A stretch of 64,000 nt of DNA from Bacillaceae bacterium IKA-2 (GCA_031761875.1 CP134492.1:4340001-4404000); one strand, 5' to 3'. Shown: positions 12,562 through 25,382, counted from the stretch's first letter. Notes: generated by a model from the sequence alone, not told the origin. Translations and numbers: made by a program.

Positions 12562-13620
12562 TCACTCCATAATACTTATGTTTCCATCAAGGGAAGGAAC
12601 TACATTAATCCAAGTTTTCCCTTTAACAAAACCGACAATCTTTCCATCATGAATCGGTAAAATTTGTCCATCAACACTTTTCCATTGAAGACGTTGATAA
12701 ACGCCATTTTGGATAAGTAAACCTTCTCCACCAGATGTGGTATTTATTGCCCGTCTACCTTGTTTATCAATGACTTGATGACTCATTTCAACGATAAAAA
12801 TATTATCGATCACTACTGGATTATTCGTTTCTAAATCGAGATTTTGTTCACCGCCAACAATGCGAATGTACTGATCATTATCTTGCTCATATTTATAAAC
12901 AACATTATTCGTACTACTACCGTAAATAATGCTTATTTCTACTGCTTTTTCTTTGCCCTCTAAATTAACATCTTTCTCTAAAAAAGGTAGTGCTGGCACT
13001 GGGGCAATTAAAGAATGTTTGGCATGTTCTGCTGCATCTATTAAATTTTCATAATTTGTGTACATATTATGTGGAGCTTTTCTTTCTTTAGAGCGCCAAA
13101 GGTATCTGCCATCATAACTTAAACCATTAATATAATCTACTTGTCCACTTTGGATCACCGCAAATGCACCTGGGCTTCCCCCTGCTGATACATAAATAGC
13201 TTTATAGCCGTTATTTAAATGAATGTTATAATCTCGCGCACTTCGGACTGGGCCGATAATTTCTGGCTTCTCACTATGATAAAAAGCAAGTAAGCGGGTG
13301 ATCGATGCTTCTGCTAAAACTTCATACACTACATCTGCTTGATAAAGCCCTGATTGTGGCCTTGCTGAAAGAGAGTTTTCAATCATGACTCCAAAAGCGC
13401 GGTATTCTATGTCGTCATCAGTACGAATACCAGTTAACGGGTACTGATTTTTATAAACAATTTCTTTTGGCTCTTCATCTTTTTCTGGTTCTTCCGCGGG
13501 TTCTTCCGCTGGTTCCTCTACTTGTTGTTCTGGTTGAACAGCAGTTTCTTCTTTTTTGTTACAAGCAGCTATTAACAATAGTAGCAATACTAAAATTAAT
13601 CCCAAAACTAGCTTTTTCAT
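12562..13620 (-). CDS. yerB: YerB lipoprotein (DUF3048)
   Basis: A 352-aa lipoprotein. The signal peptide ends in a good lipobox (LIAAC), and an acidic Glu/Pro-rich linker (EQQVEEPAEEPAEEPEK) follows. The N-terminal DUF3048 domain has NQYPLTGIRTD, PQSGLYQADVVYEVLAE and GPVRSARDYN. The C-terminal DUF3048 domain has the QWKSVDGQ-type end. The protein is predicted to be exposed outside the membrane; its function is unknown. In B. subtilis it lies between yerA and yerC, as here. Confidence 0.9.
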   Translation of the reverse strand: MKKLVLGLILVLLLLLIAACNKKEETAVQPEQQVEEPAEEPAEEPEKDEEPKEIVYKNQYPLTGIRTDDDIEYRAFGVMIENSLSARPQSGLYQADVVYEVLAEASITRLLAFYHSEKPEIIGPVRSARDYNIHLNNGYKAIYVSAGGSPGAFAVIQSGQVDYINGLSYDGRYLWRSKERKAPHNMYTNYENLIDAAEHAKHSLIAPVPALPFLEKDVNLEGKEKAVEISIIYGSSTNNVVYKYEQDNDQYIRIVGGEQNLDLETNNPVVIDNIFIVEMSHQVIDKQGRRAINTTSGGEGLLIQNGVYQRLQWKSVDGQILPIHDGKIVGFVKGKTWINVVPSLDGNISIME

Positions 13621-13659
13621 CGTAAAACCTTCCTTTTCTAAAAGTTGTCCTTTTATAGT

Positions 13660-15402
13660 TTAACGCATAATTGAAGGAAAGAGTACAGTTTTCTTTTTGA
13701 CATCAAATATTCCCTTTTGGGTGATTCGAATATAAGGTAAATGTGTGGAAGAAAAGAAAAGTAAGCTATAAATAGGATCTTCAAAAGCATATCCTCTCTT
13801 TTTAAGCGCATTAATAAGCTCTTTCTCTTCTTTGATAACCTCTTCCATCGGCTTAGAAGACATTACTCCATATAAATCTAGCTTAATACTAGTTATTACT
13901 TTTTTATCTTCAACTAAAACTATGCCACCTTTTTGTTGTTTTAACTGCCTAAATGCTTCGAGCATATCTTGTTTATTTTTTCCAATAATAATTATGTCAC
14001 CCGTATTAGAAAACGAAGAAGCAAAACCCGACACGCCATTAGCGAATCCTTTAATAACTGTATTAATAATCCAACGTCCCTTTCGATCTACCATGATAAA
14101 AAAACTCTCATTACCCTCAGGTGGGATAACATTATGCGTTACATCAATAGAAATTCGATAGGGCTTTAAAATAACAGTATTGACCATTTCAACTCCAAGC
14201 GGCATTGAAAAGTGCATATCATTCTCGGTTAGTTCAAATTCCAATTCTAACGGTGTTACCCCATAGTTCCCCCAAGGAAATCTACTGACCGGATAACATT
14301 CAACTTCTGCTTTTTTCACCCATTGACCTTTTGCCAAAACAGAAATAGGACGCGGGTTCTCTTTTTCTTCCAAAATATTTATATGTGCCAACCGGCCTGG
14401 GGCTATCATTCCTAGAGTATCATCTAAATGATAATGACGAGCTACATTATAAGTCGCCATTGCGTATGCATCCTCTACTGAAATTCCTTTTTCTAAAGCT
14501 ATTGAAATACATAAGTCCATAATCCCTTGTTCATAAAAACTTGGCGTTGAGCCGTCTGTTGTCATCAGGACACGACTAAAATCATCAAGTCCAAGCTCTA
14601 AAAGTTCTTCGATTAGCTTTGGTAAATCTGGACGAATTGATGAATGCCTTAATGATGTTGTATAGCCCAACTCTAGACGCATTAACGCTTCTTCACCTGT
14701 CATTGACTCATGATCGCAATTAACACCTAAAAGAGCCATCTTCACTAAAGTTTTTTCTGAGGCTCCAGGCAAATGACCTTCGATCGGTTTACCTAATTTT
14801 TTCGTTTCTTGCATCCAATGAAGCATACTATCATCGCCTTGTAATACTCTCGGCCATGATGTTAACTCTCCCCCTTGTACAACAAGGGGATGCTCAAGCC
14901 AGGCTTTCATTTTTGAATAAGAAAATACTTCTTCTTCTTCCTCTAGTTCTGTTTGGGCGTCATAACGGCACCACCAAAGCATGGTTGTCGGTAGCTTATT
15001 AAGATCATCAATCAGTGTAAGCGCTTTCGGTTTGTCCATATTTAAAAACCATACCAAATTATCGTTAATAAGTGTAGTTGTTCCACGTACAGATGCATAT
15101 TCAGCCAGTGTATGGGGATTATATAATTGAAATGGGTGAGCATGATGTTCAATATATCCTGGAACAAGAAAACGGTCTGTACAATCAATCACTTCAGTTG
15201 TATCAGTTTTTATTGGCATTTCTTTGCCAACGTAGATAATCCGATCCTCATAAATCCAAATGTTAGCTTCAATCCATTTTTTTCGTACGCTATTTAAATA
15301 TGTAGCATTTTTTAAACATATTGTTGGAGCAACCTCACCGCGAATAACTTGGAGCTGCTTGCGTATTTGTTTTTTTGAAGAGATTTCAGCTCGTTGAGCC
15401 AT
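13660..15402 (-). CDS. yerA: Adenine deaminase-like amidohydrolase YerA
   Basis: A 580-aa metal-dependent amidohydrolase of the adenine deaminase family. The metal-binding HHAH motif follows VPGYIE, further candidate ligands lie in EGHLPG and NCDHES, and the TTDGSTP motif is present. The adenine-deaminase C-terminal domain is recognisable (NGVSGFASSFSNTGDIIIIG). B. subtilis YerA is such a paralogue, distinct from AdeC; its exact substrate is not certain. The gene lies 39 nt upstream of yerB in the same direction. Confidence 0.85.
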   Translation of the reverse strand: MAQRAEISSKKQIRKQLQVIRGEVAPTICLKNATYLNSVRKKWIEANIWIYEDRIIYVGKEMPIKTDTTEVIDCTDRFLVPGYIEHHAHPFQLYNPHTLAEYASVRGTTTLINDNLVWFLNMDKPKALTLIDDLNKLPTTMLWWCRYDAQTELEEEEEVFSYSKMKAWLEHPLVVQGGELTSWPRVLQGDDSMLHWMQETKKLGKPIEGHLPGASEKTLVKMALLGVNCDHESMTGEEALMRLELGYTTSLRHSSIRPDLPKLIEELLELGLDDFSRVLMTTDGSTPSFYEQGIMDLCISIALEKGISVEDAYAMATYNVARHYHLDDTLGMIAPGRLAHINILEEKENPRPISVLAKGQWVKKAEVECYPVSRFPWGNYGVTPLELEFELTENDMHFSMPLGVEMVNTVILKPYRISIDVTHNVIPPEGNESFFIMVDRKGRWIINTVIKGFANGVSGFASSFSNTGDIIIIGKNKQDMLEAFRQLKQQKGGIVLVEDKKVITSIKLDLYGVMSSKPMEEVIKEEKELINALKKRGYAFEDPIYSLLFFSSTHLPYIRITQKGIFDVKKKTVLFPSIMR

Positions 15403-15535
15403 TTTGTCACCCGATTTCTCGAAAAGTTTTAGATTAGCTAGAAAAAGTTCATTTTAAACATATTAACATATTTTTGTTAATTAACACATTAAAGCGTATT
15501 AAGGAAATCAAAAAAATGAAGGAAGTGTAGTGAAA

Positions 15536-15814
15536 ATGAATAAAATAATTCCAAATATTGGCTTACTAAATGCATTTATTCGCCTAACATGTGGATTTAC
15601 AATGCTCGCCTGGGGAACATCTAAGTTAATAAAAAGACCATTTAGAAATACCCCTATGATCGTCATTATTTTAGGAGCAATGAAGGTCGCTGAAGGAATC
15701 ACCCGTTTTTGTCCATTAACTTTCTTCGTTGAGGAAAGATTAGAAGAAATGTCAACTGAAACTAATGAAAATGAAACCGGAACACAATATGACGAGTTAA
15801 TTAACCCTAGCTAA
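15536..15814 (+). CDS. YgaP-like (DUF2892) small membrane protein
   Basis: A 92-93-aa protein with the DUF2892 pattern. An N-terminal NIGLLNAFIRLTCG is followed by a short hydrophobic helix (FTMLAWG). A second segment (PMIVIILGAMKVAEGITRFCPL) carries the conserved CPL after the second helix. The C-terminus is acidic and soluble. A GTG at 15530 is an alternative start, but ATG 15536 is better placed after AAGGAAG. It is the first plus-strand gene of the window, divergent from yerA. Function is unknown. Confidence 0.78.
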   Translation: MNKIIPNIGLLNAFIRLTCGFTMLAWGTSKLIKRPFRNTPMIVIILGAMKVAEGITRFCPLTFFVEERLEEMSTETNENETGTQYDELINPS

Positions 15815-15830
15815 AGTGAATATCATGTTT

Positions 15831-15962
15831 GGGTGTCAGACACCCTGTGAAATTTAACACATAGTGCCTGACACCCGCTATAATTTGGCGAGTTAGTCAG
15901 CTTTTGCTACAGCAACTATCATTTACGGTGTCAGACACTATGTGAAGTTTAGCACAAAGTGA
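15831..15962. repeat. GTGTCAGACACC palindromic repeats (two units)
   Basis: GGGTGTCAGACACCC at 15831-15845 and GTGCCTGACACCC near 15864-15876 form a 46-nt imperfect hairpin with internal TGTG/CACA pairing. A second GGTGTCAGACAC with a similar CACAAAGTG partner lies at 15928-15962. The words recur near 46.07 kb and in the gatB terminator arms. This is a REP-like intergenic family with no coding content. Confidence 0.65.
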
Positions 15963-16051
15963 TTTAGCTTGTAAATATGGTTCACATTATTTTCACTGTC
16001 TAAATGAATAAAAGTTAGCTTTCAATTACTGCTGGCACGACATCATATTCG

Positions 16052-16101
16052 CAAAAAAATGCTGACTCTAATTTGAAAAATCAAATGAGCCAGCATTTTA
16101 A
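16052..16101 (-). terminator. Terminator of the pur operon
   Basis: On the minus strand AAAATGCTGGCTCATTTG pairs with CAAATTAGAGTCAGCATTT (one bulge), followed by seven Ts. The only minus-strand gene reading towards it is purD. The pur transcript should therefore run antisense through the small plus-strand gene at 16124-16228 before ending here. Confidence 0.75.
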
Positions 16102-16123
16102 CTATTAATGGAGGTGCAAAAGC

Positions 16124-16228
16124 GTGAACTTAGAATTTATTTTAGATAGTTTGTTTATTTATGTCTTAATAATTGGTTGTGCAGTTGCTGCTGTTTATTT
16201 TTACACGAGAAAAAAGCGGGCAAAGTAA
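16124..16228 (+). CDS. EYxxD-motif small membrane protein (34 aa)
   Basis: A GTG start with a strong GGAGGTG site opens a 34-aa frame. It begins MNLEFILD, matching the E-[YF]-x-x-D motif. One membrane helix (LFIYVLIIGCAVAAVYFY) and a basic tail (TRKKRAK) follow. This resembles the small EYxxD membrane proteins known in Bacillaceae next to purD. It is convergent with purD, with 2 bp between the stop codons, and lies inside the predicted 3' untranslated region of the pur transcript, antisense to it. Function unknown. No promoter was defined. Confidence 0.7.
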   Translation: MNLEFILDSLFIYVLIIGCAVAAVYFYTRKKRAK

Positions 16229-16230
16229 GT

Positions 16231-17520
<1,290 letters not shown>

Positions 17521-17609
17521 TTATATTCGACAACAAGCTCAAATTAAATTTAGAAATCGTATTCGTCTAAAATTTAACTTTGAGTACCGTACTTTTTGAA
17601 CAGCCTCTT

Positions 17610-19142
17610 TTAGTGTTTAAAGTGTCTTACTCCAGTCATAACCATAGCTATTCCAAGTTCGTCCGCTTTTTTGATCGAGTCTTCATCACGTATTGAACCG
17701 CCAGGTTGAATGATTGCAGTTATACCAGCTTTGCCTGCTGTTTCAACTGTGTCATTCATTGGGAAGAATGCGTCAGAAGCCATCACAGAACCGATTACCT
17801 TTTCTCCAGCTTGGTCAATTGCAATTTTGGCAGAACCAACACGGTTCATTTGTCCAGCGCCGACACCGACTGTCATCTCATCTTTTACTAATAAAATTGC
17901 ATTTGATTTTACATGCTTAACGACTTTCCAGGCCATTTTTAAAGCGGCCCATTCTGCTTCTGTTGGCTCACGATTCGTCGCAACAGTCAAGTTTGCCTCC
18001 TCAATTCCAAAGCTATCTTGATCCTGAACCAAAAGCCCACCTTGAATTGATGTTAAGTGTTTTTCAGGTTTTGCGTCAGTCGTAATTGGAACTGTTAAGA
18101 GTCGCAAATTTTTCTTTGTAGTTAAAATTTCTAAAGCCGCTTCATTAAATGAAGGAGCAATAATAATTTCCAAGAAAACTTCTTTCATTTTCAAAGCAGT
18201 AGCTGCATCAACTTCTTTATTTAGAGCGATAATACCACCAAAAATTGAAACAGGATCGGCTGCGTATGCTTTATCATAGGCTTGTTCAATTGTTTTACCG
18301 ACGCCGACTCCACAAGGATTCATATGCTTAACAGCTACAACTGCTGGTTCTGTAAATTCTTTGACTATTGAAAGTGCAGCATCAGCATCATTAATATTGT
18401 TGTAAGAAAGCTCTTTTCCATGTAATTGAATTGCGTTTGCGATCGAACTTTCTGCTCCAAGTGGTTTTTTATAAAATGCTGCTTTTTGATGAGGATTTTC
18501 TCCATAGCGTAAATCTTGTTTTTTCTCAAATGTAACTGTAACTGATTCAGGTGATTCTTCGTTGACTTCTTTCGTTAAGTACTCGGCAATGACAGCATCA
18601 TATGCCGCTGTATGGCGAAACACTTTTGCCGCTAAGCGAGCACGAGTTTCACCGCTAACAAGACCAGCCTCTTTTAACTCGGTAACAACTGTTTCATAAT
18701 CTGTAGGATCAACAAGTGCTGTCACGTGGTTATGATTTTTTGCAGCGGAACGAAGCATACTTGGACCACCAATATCAATATTTTCAATAGCATCAGCAAA
18801 TGCCACGTTAGGGTTGGCAATTGTTTGTTGGAATGGATACAGATTAACAACAACAAGATCGATTGGTTGAATCTGATGCTTTTCTAATTGACTTACGTGA
18901 TCATCACTCTCACGCATAGCAAGTAAGCCACCATGAATATTTGGATGAAGTGTTTTGACACGGCCGTCCAAAATCTCTGGGAATCCAGTTATTTCAGAAA
19001 TACCAATCACGGGAATACCCGCTTCCTGGATCGCTTTTTTTGTTCCACCTGTAGAAATAATCTCGAATCCAAGCTCAACCAATTGTTTTGCAAAAGGGAC
19101 AATTCCCTCTTTATTTGAAACACTAATAAGGGCACGTTTCAT
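17610..19142 (-). CDS. purH: Bifunctional AICAR transformylase/IMP cyclohydrolase PurH
   Basis: A 510-aa enzyme for the last two steps of IMP synthesis. The N-terminal MGS-like cyclohydrolase domain reads [11 protein letters not shown]...ISTGGT and [14 protein letters not shown]. The AICAR transformylase part contains [13 protein letters not shown], the catalytic KHMNPCGV and the C-terminal [11 protein letters not shown]. Length is normal. It is 6 nt after purN. Confidence 0.97.
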   Translation of the reverse strand: MKRALISVSNKEGIVPFAKQLVELGFEIISTGGTKKAIQEAGIPVIGISEITGFPEILDGRVKTLHPNIHGGLLAMRESDDHVSQLEKHQIQPIDLVVVNLYPFQQTIANPNVAFADAIENIDIGGPSMLRSAAKNHNHVTALVDPTDYETVVTELKEAGLVSGETRARLAAKVFRHTAAYDAVIAEYLTKEVNEESPESVTVTFEKKQDLRYGENPHQKAAFYKKPLGAESSIANAIQLHGKELSYNNINDADAALSIVKEFTEPAVVAVKHMNPCGVGVGKTIEQAYDKAYAADPVSIFGGIIALNKEVDAATALKMKEVFLEIIIAPSFNEAALEILTTKKNLRLLTVPITTDAKPEKHLTSIQGGLLVQDQDSFGIEEANLTVATNREPTEAEWAALKMAWKVVKHVKSNAILLVKDEMTVGVGAGQMNRVGSAKIAIDQAGEKVIGSVMASDAFFPMNDTVETAGKAGITAIIQPGGSIRDEDSIKKADELGIAMVMTGVRHFKH

Positions 19143-19148
19143 TTGTTG

Positions 19149-19736
19149 TTAAACCTCTCTTTCAACTAATCGTTTATTTACAATATTTCCTAGAACCTGC
19201 GGATATAACTTATGTTCGACAGCTTGAATTTTCGTGCGAACAACTTCAATGGTATCGTTGTCTTTAATAAAAATCGGAGCTTGGGCGATAATTGGACCAG
19301 TATCCATTCCTTCATCAACGAAATGGATCGTCACTCCGGTAACTTTTACATTTGCCTCGTAAGCTTGTTCAATTGCATCTTTACCTGGAAATGAAGGTAA
19401 TAAAGACGGATGGATATTAATAATTCGGCCTTGATACCCTTTAAGAAGCGTTTCCCCAATTAGTCGCATATAGCCTGCTAAGGCAATCCACTCTACTTTA
19501 AGAGAGGTCAATTTACCTAAAATTTCTCTTTCAAATGCTTGTTTATTTTCATAGTCTTTCGGGATAAACTGAAAAACTTCAATATTATTTTTTTTTGCTC
19601 GTTCAACAGCTAGTGCATTTGCTTTATCACAGACTAGTAAGGCCACTTCAGCTTTTAGTTCTCCAGTTTGGACAGCATCAATAATCGCCTGGAAATTTGT
19701 ACCACTTCCGGAAGCGAAGACGGCTATTCTTTTCAT
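19149..19736 (-). CDS. purN: Phosphoribosylglycinamide formyltransferase PurN
   Basis: A 195-aa folate-dependent GAR transformylase. It starts [17 protein letters not shown] (phosphate loop), carries LAGYMRLIG, and has the catalytic segment [13 protein letters not shown] with the [15 protein letters not shown] signature. Length is normal. The start overlaps the purM stop by 4 nt, indicating translational coupling. Confidence 0.96.
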   Translation of the reverse strand: MKRIAVFASGSGTNFQAIIDAVQTGELKAEVALLVCDKANALAVERAKKNNIEVFQFIPKDYENKQAFEREILGKLTSLKVEWIALAGYMRLIGETLLKGYQGRIINIHPSLLPSFPGKDAIEQAYEANVKVTGVTIHFVDEGMDTGPIIAQAPIFIKDNDTIEVVRTKIQAVEHKLYPQVLGNIVNKRLVEREV

Positions 19737-20773
19737 ACTGGTAAACCTCCAATATCGACACCCTCACCTTTACTAACTCGGCCAATAAGATAAGCCTTTT
19801 CACCTAAGCTTTCTAAATCTTTAATAGCAGCGACAGCTTGATCTTCAGATATGAATATCACCATACCAATTCCCATGTTAAACGTCGAGAACATATCTTT
19901 ATCTGATAATTGACCTTTTTCTTTGATGAGGTCAAAAATTGGCTGGATTGGCCATGATCCAAAATCAATATCAGCTTTAAAACCAGCCGGTAGTGACCTT
20001 GGGATATTTTCATAAAAACCGCCACCAGTAATATGTGAAAGTCCTTTGACAACAAATTTATCCAAAATAGCTAAAATTGGTTTCACATAAATCCGCGTTG
20101 GTGTTAACAATTCTTCCCCTAGTGATTTTTCTAGGTTTCCATATTGCTGCCCCAAGTCTAGCTTATTCTCTTCTAAAAGGACTTTACGAACTAAAGAAAA
20201 ACCGTTACTGTGTAAGCCATTTGAGGAAAGACCAATAATAACGTCACCCTCATTTATGACATTCCCAGTTAAAAGCTTCGATTTCTCAACAATACCAACT
20301 GAAAAACCTGCTAGATCATACTCATTCTCACTGTATAGTCCCGGCATTTCTGCTGTTTCTCCACCAATAAGTGCACAGCCTGCTTGCACGCAACCATCCG
20401 AAATCCCACTCACAATCGCTTCGATTTTGGCTGGTTCTGCCTTTCCACAAGCAATGTAATCTAAAAAGTAAAGCGGTTCTGCTCCTTGAACAACAATATC
20501 GTTGACGCACATCGCGACCGCATCAATTCCAATCGTATCATGCTTATCTAGCATAAAAGCAAGCATCAGTTTCGTCCCGACTCCATCAGTCCCAGATACT
20601 AATACAGGCTCCTTAAGCTTATTAAAACCAGTAAGATCAAACATCGCTCCAAAAGAACCTAACCCACCTAATACTTCAGGACGCATCGTTTTTTTGACAT
20701 GCTTTTTCATTCGCTCCACAGATTCATATCCTGCTTCAATATCTACTCCGGCTCGTTTATATGCACTAGACAT
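19733..20773 (-). CDS. purM: Phosphoribosylformylglycinamidine cyclo-ligase PurM
   Basis: AIR synthetase of 346 aa. Recognisable segments are [25 protein letters not shown] (ATP-binding), [31 protein letters not shown] and the C-terminal [13 protein letters not shown]. Length is normal. It lies between purF and purN in the operon. Confidence 0.97.
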   Translation of the reverse strand: MSSAYKRAGVDIEAGYESVERMKKHVKKTMRPEVLGGLGSFGAMFDLTGFNKLKEPVLVSGTDGVGTKLMLAFMLDKHDTIGIDAVAMCVNDIVVQGAEPLYFLDYIACGKAEPAKIEAIVSGISDGCVQAGCALIGGETAEMPGLYSENEYDLAGFSVGIVEKSKLLTGNVINEGDVIIGLSSNGLHSNGFSLVRKVLLEENKLDLGQQYGNLEKSLGEELLTPTRIYVKPILAILDKFVVKGLSHITGGGFYENIPRSLPAGFKADIDFGSWPIQPIFDLIKEKGQLSDKDMFSTFNMGIGMVIFISEDQAVAAIKDLESLGEKAYLIGRVSKGEGVDIGGLPV

Positions 20774-20841
20774 CGGTACCCTCCATTATCTATTGTTTGC
20801 AAGAGGCAACTCAAAGTACCACTTGCGCTAATTCTGCTATA

Positions 20842-22266
20842 TTAACAGTTATTCACTGTTTCTTTTTTTTTAGATGTATCGTTTTGAAATAACTCTGTTG
20901 GGTACTTTCCTGTGAAACACGCTAAACATTGCCCGTTGTTTTCCTGATCAGAACTTCTACCTATACCAGCCATTAATCCTTCAACACTTAAAAACTCTAA
21001 TGTATCGGCACCAATTTCTTTTCTAATTTCTTCAACAGATTTTGTTGCCGCAATAAGTTCTGATGTTGATGACGTGTCAAGCCCATAAAAACATGGATTT
21101 GTAATTGGTGGCGAACTAATTCGAACATGAACTTCTTTTGCTCCTGCTTCTCGTAATAACTTTACAATTCTTCTACTTGTTGTACCCCTGACAATAGAAT
21201 CGTCAATCATCACAACTCGTTTACCTGCTACAACCCCACGAACAGCAGAGAGTTTCATTTTTACGCCTTGCTCCCTTAACTCTTGCGAAGGTTGGATAAA
21301 CGTGCGACCAACATAACGATTTTTAATTAATCCTAGCTCATACGGAATCCCAGACTGCTCAGCATAACCAATAGCTGCAGAAATACTAGAATCAGGCACC
21401 CCTGTAATGATATCTACGTCTACTGGGAACTCAGTGGCTAACTGTTTTCCTAAGCTTTTTCTAGCACTATGAATATTAATTTCCTCTACATTACTATCTG
21501 GTCTTGCAAAATAAATATATTCCATACTACATATTGTCCGTGGAATCTGATCACTAAATCGTTCCGAACGCAAACCATCGTTATCAACGATAATTAACTC
21601 TCCAGGAGCAACCTCCCGTTCAAATGTAGCTCCAACAACATCAAAAGCACATGTTTCTGAAGCAAAAACATAGGCGTCACCCAACCTACCGATGGAAAGT
21701 GGGCGAAAGCCATTTGGGTCAAGGGCGATCATTAATTGGTTTTCTGTCATAATCATTAAAGCAAATGCACCTTTTACCAATTTTAAAGCTTTCTTGACAC
21801 GTTCTGTCATCGGTAAGTCACTTCTTCGGCGAATTAAATGCGCCAATACTTCAGTATCTGATGTCGTTTGGAAAATACTTCCTTGGCTTTCTAGCTCTTC
21901 TCTTAAGACATCTGCATTAACTAGGTTTCCATTATGAGCAAGGGTTAGGCCTCCAAATTGAGACTGAAATAACAACGGCTGAGTATTTGCCAATCCTCCA
22001 CCACCTGCTGTGGAATAACGGACATGTCCAATTGCTCCATTTCCATCTAAAGTATTAATTTCTCCTTTTGAGAAAACCTCTGTAACAAGGCCAAGTCCTT
22101 TATGAATACTTAATTTGTTACCATCAGTGGCAACAATTCCTGTTCCTTCTTGACCACGATGTTGTAAGCTGTGTAATCCGTAGTAAGTAATTTGAGCAGC
22201 ATCAGCATGACCCCAAATACCAAATACTCCACACTCTTCATTTAGGCCTTTTATTTCAGCAAACAT
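20842..22266 (-). CDS. purF: Amidophosphoribosyltransferase PurF
   Basis: PurF catalyses the committed step, moving glutamine ammonia to PRPP. From ATG 22266 the protein is about 474 aa. An 11-residue propeptide ([11 protein letters not shown]) precedes Cys12, which becomes the N-terminal nucleophile after processing, as in B. subtilis. Glutaminase motifs RYSTAGGG and HNGNLVN and the PRPP loop ([16 protein letters not shown]) are present. Four cysteines of the B. subtilis-type Fe-S site are plausible (CAFDVVG, CSMEYIY, and C-terminal CLACFTG). The start overlaps the end of purL by 16 nt. Confidence 0.96.
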   Translation of the reverse strand: MFAEIKGLNEECGVFGIWGHADAAQITYYGLHSLQHRGQEGTGIVATDGNKLSIHKGLGLVTEVFSKGEINTLDGNGAIGHVRYSTAGGGGLANTQPLLFQSQFGGLTLAHNGNLVNADVLREELESQGSIFQTTSDTEVLAHLIRRRSDLPMTERVKKALKLVKGAFALMIMTENQLMIALDPNGFRPLSIGRLGDAYVFASETCAFDVVGATFEREVAPGELIIVDNDGLRSERFSDQIPRTICSMEYIYFARPDSNVEEINIHSARKSLGKQLATEFPVDVDIITGVPDSSISAAIGYAEQSGIPYELGLIKNRYVGRTFIQPSQELREQGVKMKLSAVRGVVAGKRVVMIDDSIVRGTTSRRIVKLLREAGAKEVHVRISSPPITNPCFYGLDTSSTSELIAATKSVEEIRKEIGADTLEFLSVEGLMAGIGRSSDQENNGQCLACFTGKYPTELFQNDTSKKKETVNNC

Positions 22267-24464
22267 GGAATAGCTCCCTTCCAAGCTGTTTGTAATTCTT
22301 CTACCGCCGCTTGAATAACGGATTCACCTTTGTCAGTTATGATCGTAAGTCCTGCTTCGACTACTTCGCCGATGCAAGTTGCTTCAACCATGCTTTCAAA
22401 TTCCTTTTGTTTATCAGTCGGTACAGAGACAACAAACCGAGTTTGACTTTCTGCAAATAAAGCTGTTACTACTTCACCAGTAATTGCTACTTTCGCACCA
22501 ACATTGCCGTCCATCATAGATTCTGCTATTGCTACTGCAAAACCACCTTCAGCAACATCGTGAGCTGAAGCTACACAACCTTTTCTTATTGCCTTTAAAA
22601 GTTGTTGTTGGATCTTTTTCTCATTTTCTAAATCAATGCTTGGAGAAGCTCCAGAAATGTCGCCGTCTAGTAGTTTTTGTAGTTCACTACCACCAAATTC
22701 AGGCTTTGTTTCACCGATTAAGTAAATGAGGTCGCCAACCTGTTTAAAGCTTTGCGTTGTAATATATTCTAAATCTTCGATTAATCCTACCATCCCAATA
22801 ACCGGAGTTGGATAAACAGCTACACCGCTTCTTTCATTATAAAGAGAAACATTTCCACCGATAACTGGTGTTTCAAGGACACGACATGCCTCACTTAAAC
22901 CATCTGTTGACTTTTCAAGCTGCCAAAAAATTTCTGGTTTTTCAGGATTACCGTAATTTAAGCAATCGGTTAAACCTAGTGGTTGTGCACCAGAACAAAC
23001 AAGATTTCTTGCCGCCTCGGCAACTGCGATCTTTCCACCCATCTCAGGATCCAGATATAAGTAACGGGAATTACAGTCTGTCGTCATTGCTAATGCCTTA
23101 TTTGTGCCACGAATCCTCAGTACTGCAGCATCAGAGCCTGGGCAAACAACTGTATTTGTCCGAACCATGTAATCGTACTGATCATAGACCCACTCTTTAC
23201 TAGCAATCGTTGGTTGAGCTAAAAGTTGTAAGAGCGTTTCTTTTACGTTCAATATTTTCGGTACGACCACTTCTTGTTGTTGGAACCTTCTGAAATACTC
23301 AGGTTCGCTAGATGGTTTATGATAAAGTGGTGCATCTTCTGCTAGTGCATCAACTGGTACTTCTGCTGCCAGTTCACCTTTAAAAATAAGTCGAAGCATT
23401 TTATCATCAGTTACTTTACCAACTACTTTAGATAGGAGGCCCCAATGATCAAAAATTGCTTTAATTTCTTCTTCACGGCCTTTTTTGACAACAATCAACA
23501 TCCGTTCTTGAGACTCTGAAAGCATCATTTCGTAAGGGGTCATGCCAAGTTCACGTTGTGGCACTTCATCTAAATTTAATTCAATCCCACTTCCTGCTTT
23601 ACTAGCCATCTCTGCTGAAGAAGAAGCAAGGCCAGCTGCCCCCATATCTTGGATACCGATAAGTGCATCAGATTTAATTAATTCAAGACAAGCTTCAATC
23701 AGTAATTTTTCCATAAATGGATCACCTACTTGTACCGCTGGTCGTTTCGCATCTGAATTCTCATCTAATTCTTCTGATGCAAACGTTGCACCGTGAATTC
23801 CATCACGACCAGTACTCGCACCAACATACATGACTGAGTTACCAACGCCTTTTGCTTGCCCCTTTTGAATGTCTTTGTGATCAATTAATCCAACACACAT
23901 TGCATTTACTAACGGATTACCTTCATAACAAGGGTCAAATTGAACCTCGCCACCTACAGTTGGAATTCCAATACAGTTGCCATATGCAGCAATTCCAGCG
24001 ACTACTTCTTTAAATAAATATTTCACTTTTGGGGTTCTAAGCTCTCCAAAGCGAAGTGAGTTTAATATCGCAATCGGACGTGCACCCATTGAGAAAATAT
24101 CACGAATAATTCCACCAACACCAGTTGCAGCACCTTGAAATGGTTCAATCGCTGATGGGTGATTGTGACTTTCAATTTTAAATACAACTGCTTGTCCATC
24201 GTTAATATCAATAATTCCTGCTCCTTCACCAGGCCCTTGCAATACTCGTTCACCAGTGATCGGGAATTTTTTTAGTAAAACTTTTGAATTTTTATAAGAA
24301 CAATGTTCGCTCCACATAACTGAAAAAAGTCCTGTTTCTGTCCAGTTTGGAAGACGTCCAAGAATATTTTCAACTAATTTAAATTCATCATCATTTAAGC
24401 CCATTTCCGCATATAGGCGATTTTCTTTAATTAGTTCAGCTGTTGGTTCAAGAAGTAAGGACAT
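22251..24464 (-). CDS. purL: Phosphoribosylformylglycinamidine synthase II PurL
   Basis: The large subunit of FGAM synthase (small-PurL type, about 737 aa) that works with PurS and PurQ. Segments include [34 protein letters not shown] and [20 protein letters not shown] second half carries [22 protein letters not shown]. An in-frame extension reaches 24542, but ATG 24464 has a GGAGGG site and the usual MSLLLEPT start. It overlaps purQ by 17 nt. Confidence 0.96.
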   Translation of the reverse strand: MSLLLEPTAELIKENRLYAEMGLNDDEFKLVENILGRLPNWTETGLFSVMWSEHCSYKNSKVLLKKFPITGERVLQGPGEGAGIIDINDGQAVVFKIESHNHPSAIEPFQGAATGVGGIIRDIFSMGARPIAILNSLRFGELRTPKVKYLFKEVVAGIAAYGNCIGIPTVGGEVQFDPCYEGNPLVNAMCVGLIDHKDIQKGQAKGVGNSVMYVGASTGRDGIHGATFASEELDENSDAKRPAVQVGDPFMEKLLIEACLELIKSDALIGIQDMGAAGLASSSAEMASKAGSGIELNLDEVPQRELGMTPYEMMLSESQERMLIVVKKGREEEIKAIFDHWGLLSKVVGKVTDDKMLRLIFKGELAAEVPVDALAEDAPLYHKPSSEPEYFRRFQQQEVVVPKILNVKETLLQLLAQPTIASKEWVYDQYDYMVRTNTVVCPGSDAAVLRIRGTNKALAMTTDCNSRYLYLDPEMGGKIAVAEAARNLVCSGAQPLGLTDCLNYGNPEKPEIFWQLEKSTDGLSEACRVLETPVIGGNVSLYNERSGVAVYPTPVIGMVGLIEDLEYITTQSFKQVGDLIYLIGETKPEFGGSELQKLLDGDISGASPSIDLENEKKIQQQLLKAIRKGCVASAHDVAEGGFAVAIAESMMDGNVGAKVAITGEVVTALFAESQTRFVVSVPTDKQKEFESMVEATCIGEVVEAGLTIITDKGESVIQAAVEELQTAWKGAIPCLLK

Positions 24465-25131
24465 GTGCTTCCCTCCAGTTTCGTAAAATCGACTTAAATA
24501 ATAGTAAACCATCATCACTTCCAAGAAGTTGGTCAACGGCACGTTCCGGATGCGGCATCATTCCTAGGACATTGCCCTGTTCGTTCATGATTCCTGCAAT
24601 ATCACTAATCGAACCATTAGGGTCACTTTTATATGTGAAAACAATTCGCTTGTTATCTTTTAGCAATTTTAATGTTTCCTCGTCGCAATAGTAATTTCCT
24701 TCACCATGAGCGATTGGGATTGTTATCGCTTGTTTGTGCTCATAGCCTGATGTAAACATCGTTTCATTGTTTTCAACGATAATCGTTAATGGCCGGCAAA
24801 TAAATTTCAAGTTTTGATTACGGCGTAGCGCCCCTGGTAGTAACCCTGCCTCAAGTAGGACTTGAAACCCATTACAAACCCCTAGCACTGGCTTTCCTTC
24901 ACTAGCTGCTTTACGGACTGCTTCCATAACATTTGAAAACCCCGCAATCGCACCACAGCGAAGATAATCTCCGTACGAGAAACCTCCTGGAAGAAGAATT
25001 CCGTCAAAACGGTCTAAATTTGTTTCTGTGTGCCAAACATATTCAACTTCTTCTCCTAGCTCATCACTAATAGCATGGTACATATCTACGTCACAATTGG
25101 ATCCCGGAAAGACGATACAGGCAAATTTCAT
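24448..25131 (-). CDS. purQ: Phosphoribosylformylglycinamidine synthase I PurQ
   Basis: The 227-aa glutaminase subunit of FGAM synthase. It is a class I glutamine amidotransferase with the nucleophile in [11 protein letters not shown] and the His/Glu pair in [12 protein letters not shown]. The start ([20 protein letters not shown]) is typical. It overlaps purS by 4 nt. Confidence 0.96.
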   Translation of the reverse strand: MKFACIVFPGSNCDVDMYHAISDELGEEVEYVWHTETNLDRFDGILLPGGFSYGDYLRCGAIAGFSNVMEAVRKAASEGKPVLGVCNGFQVLLEAGLLPGALRRNQNLKFICRPLTIIVENNETMFTSGYEHKQAITIPIAHGEGNYYCDEETLKLLKDNKRIVFTYKSDPNGSISDIAGIMNEQGNVLGMMPHPERAVDQLLGSDDGLLLFKSILRNWREAHVLTS

Positions 25132-25382
25132 GAAGGGACTACCTCCTCGATTTCATAACGGTAATCTTCAATCACTGTGTTAGCTAACAGTTTTTCACAC
25201 ATTTCTTTAACTCGGGCATCAACATTTTTTTCACTTTTACTGAGCGTAAGTTCCATATACTTACCGATACGTACATCTTCTACCTCGTTATACGTAAGCG
25301 CATGAAGTGCTGTTTGAACTGCGCTTCCCTGTGGATCAAGTACACTTTCTCTTAATGTGATATATACTTTTACTTTCATCAT
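25128..25382 (-). CDS. purS: Phosphoribosylformylglycinamidine synthase subunit PurS
   Basis: An 84-aa PurS, the small subunit that bridges PurQ and PurL for ammonia transfer. It shows [18 protein letters not shown] and the VRIGKYMEL strand. Overlaps of 4 nt on both sides (purC and purQ) indicate tight coupling. Confidence 0.95.
   Translation of the reverse strand: MMKVKVYITLRESVLDPQGSAVQTALHALTYNEVEDVRIGKYMELTLSKSEKNVDARVKEMCEKLLANTVIEDYRYEIEEVVPS

Noticed and set aside
24465-24542. N-terminal extension of purL
   Set aside because: It would overlap purQ further and lacks a ribosome site; the MSLLLEPT start is the family norm.
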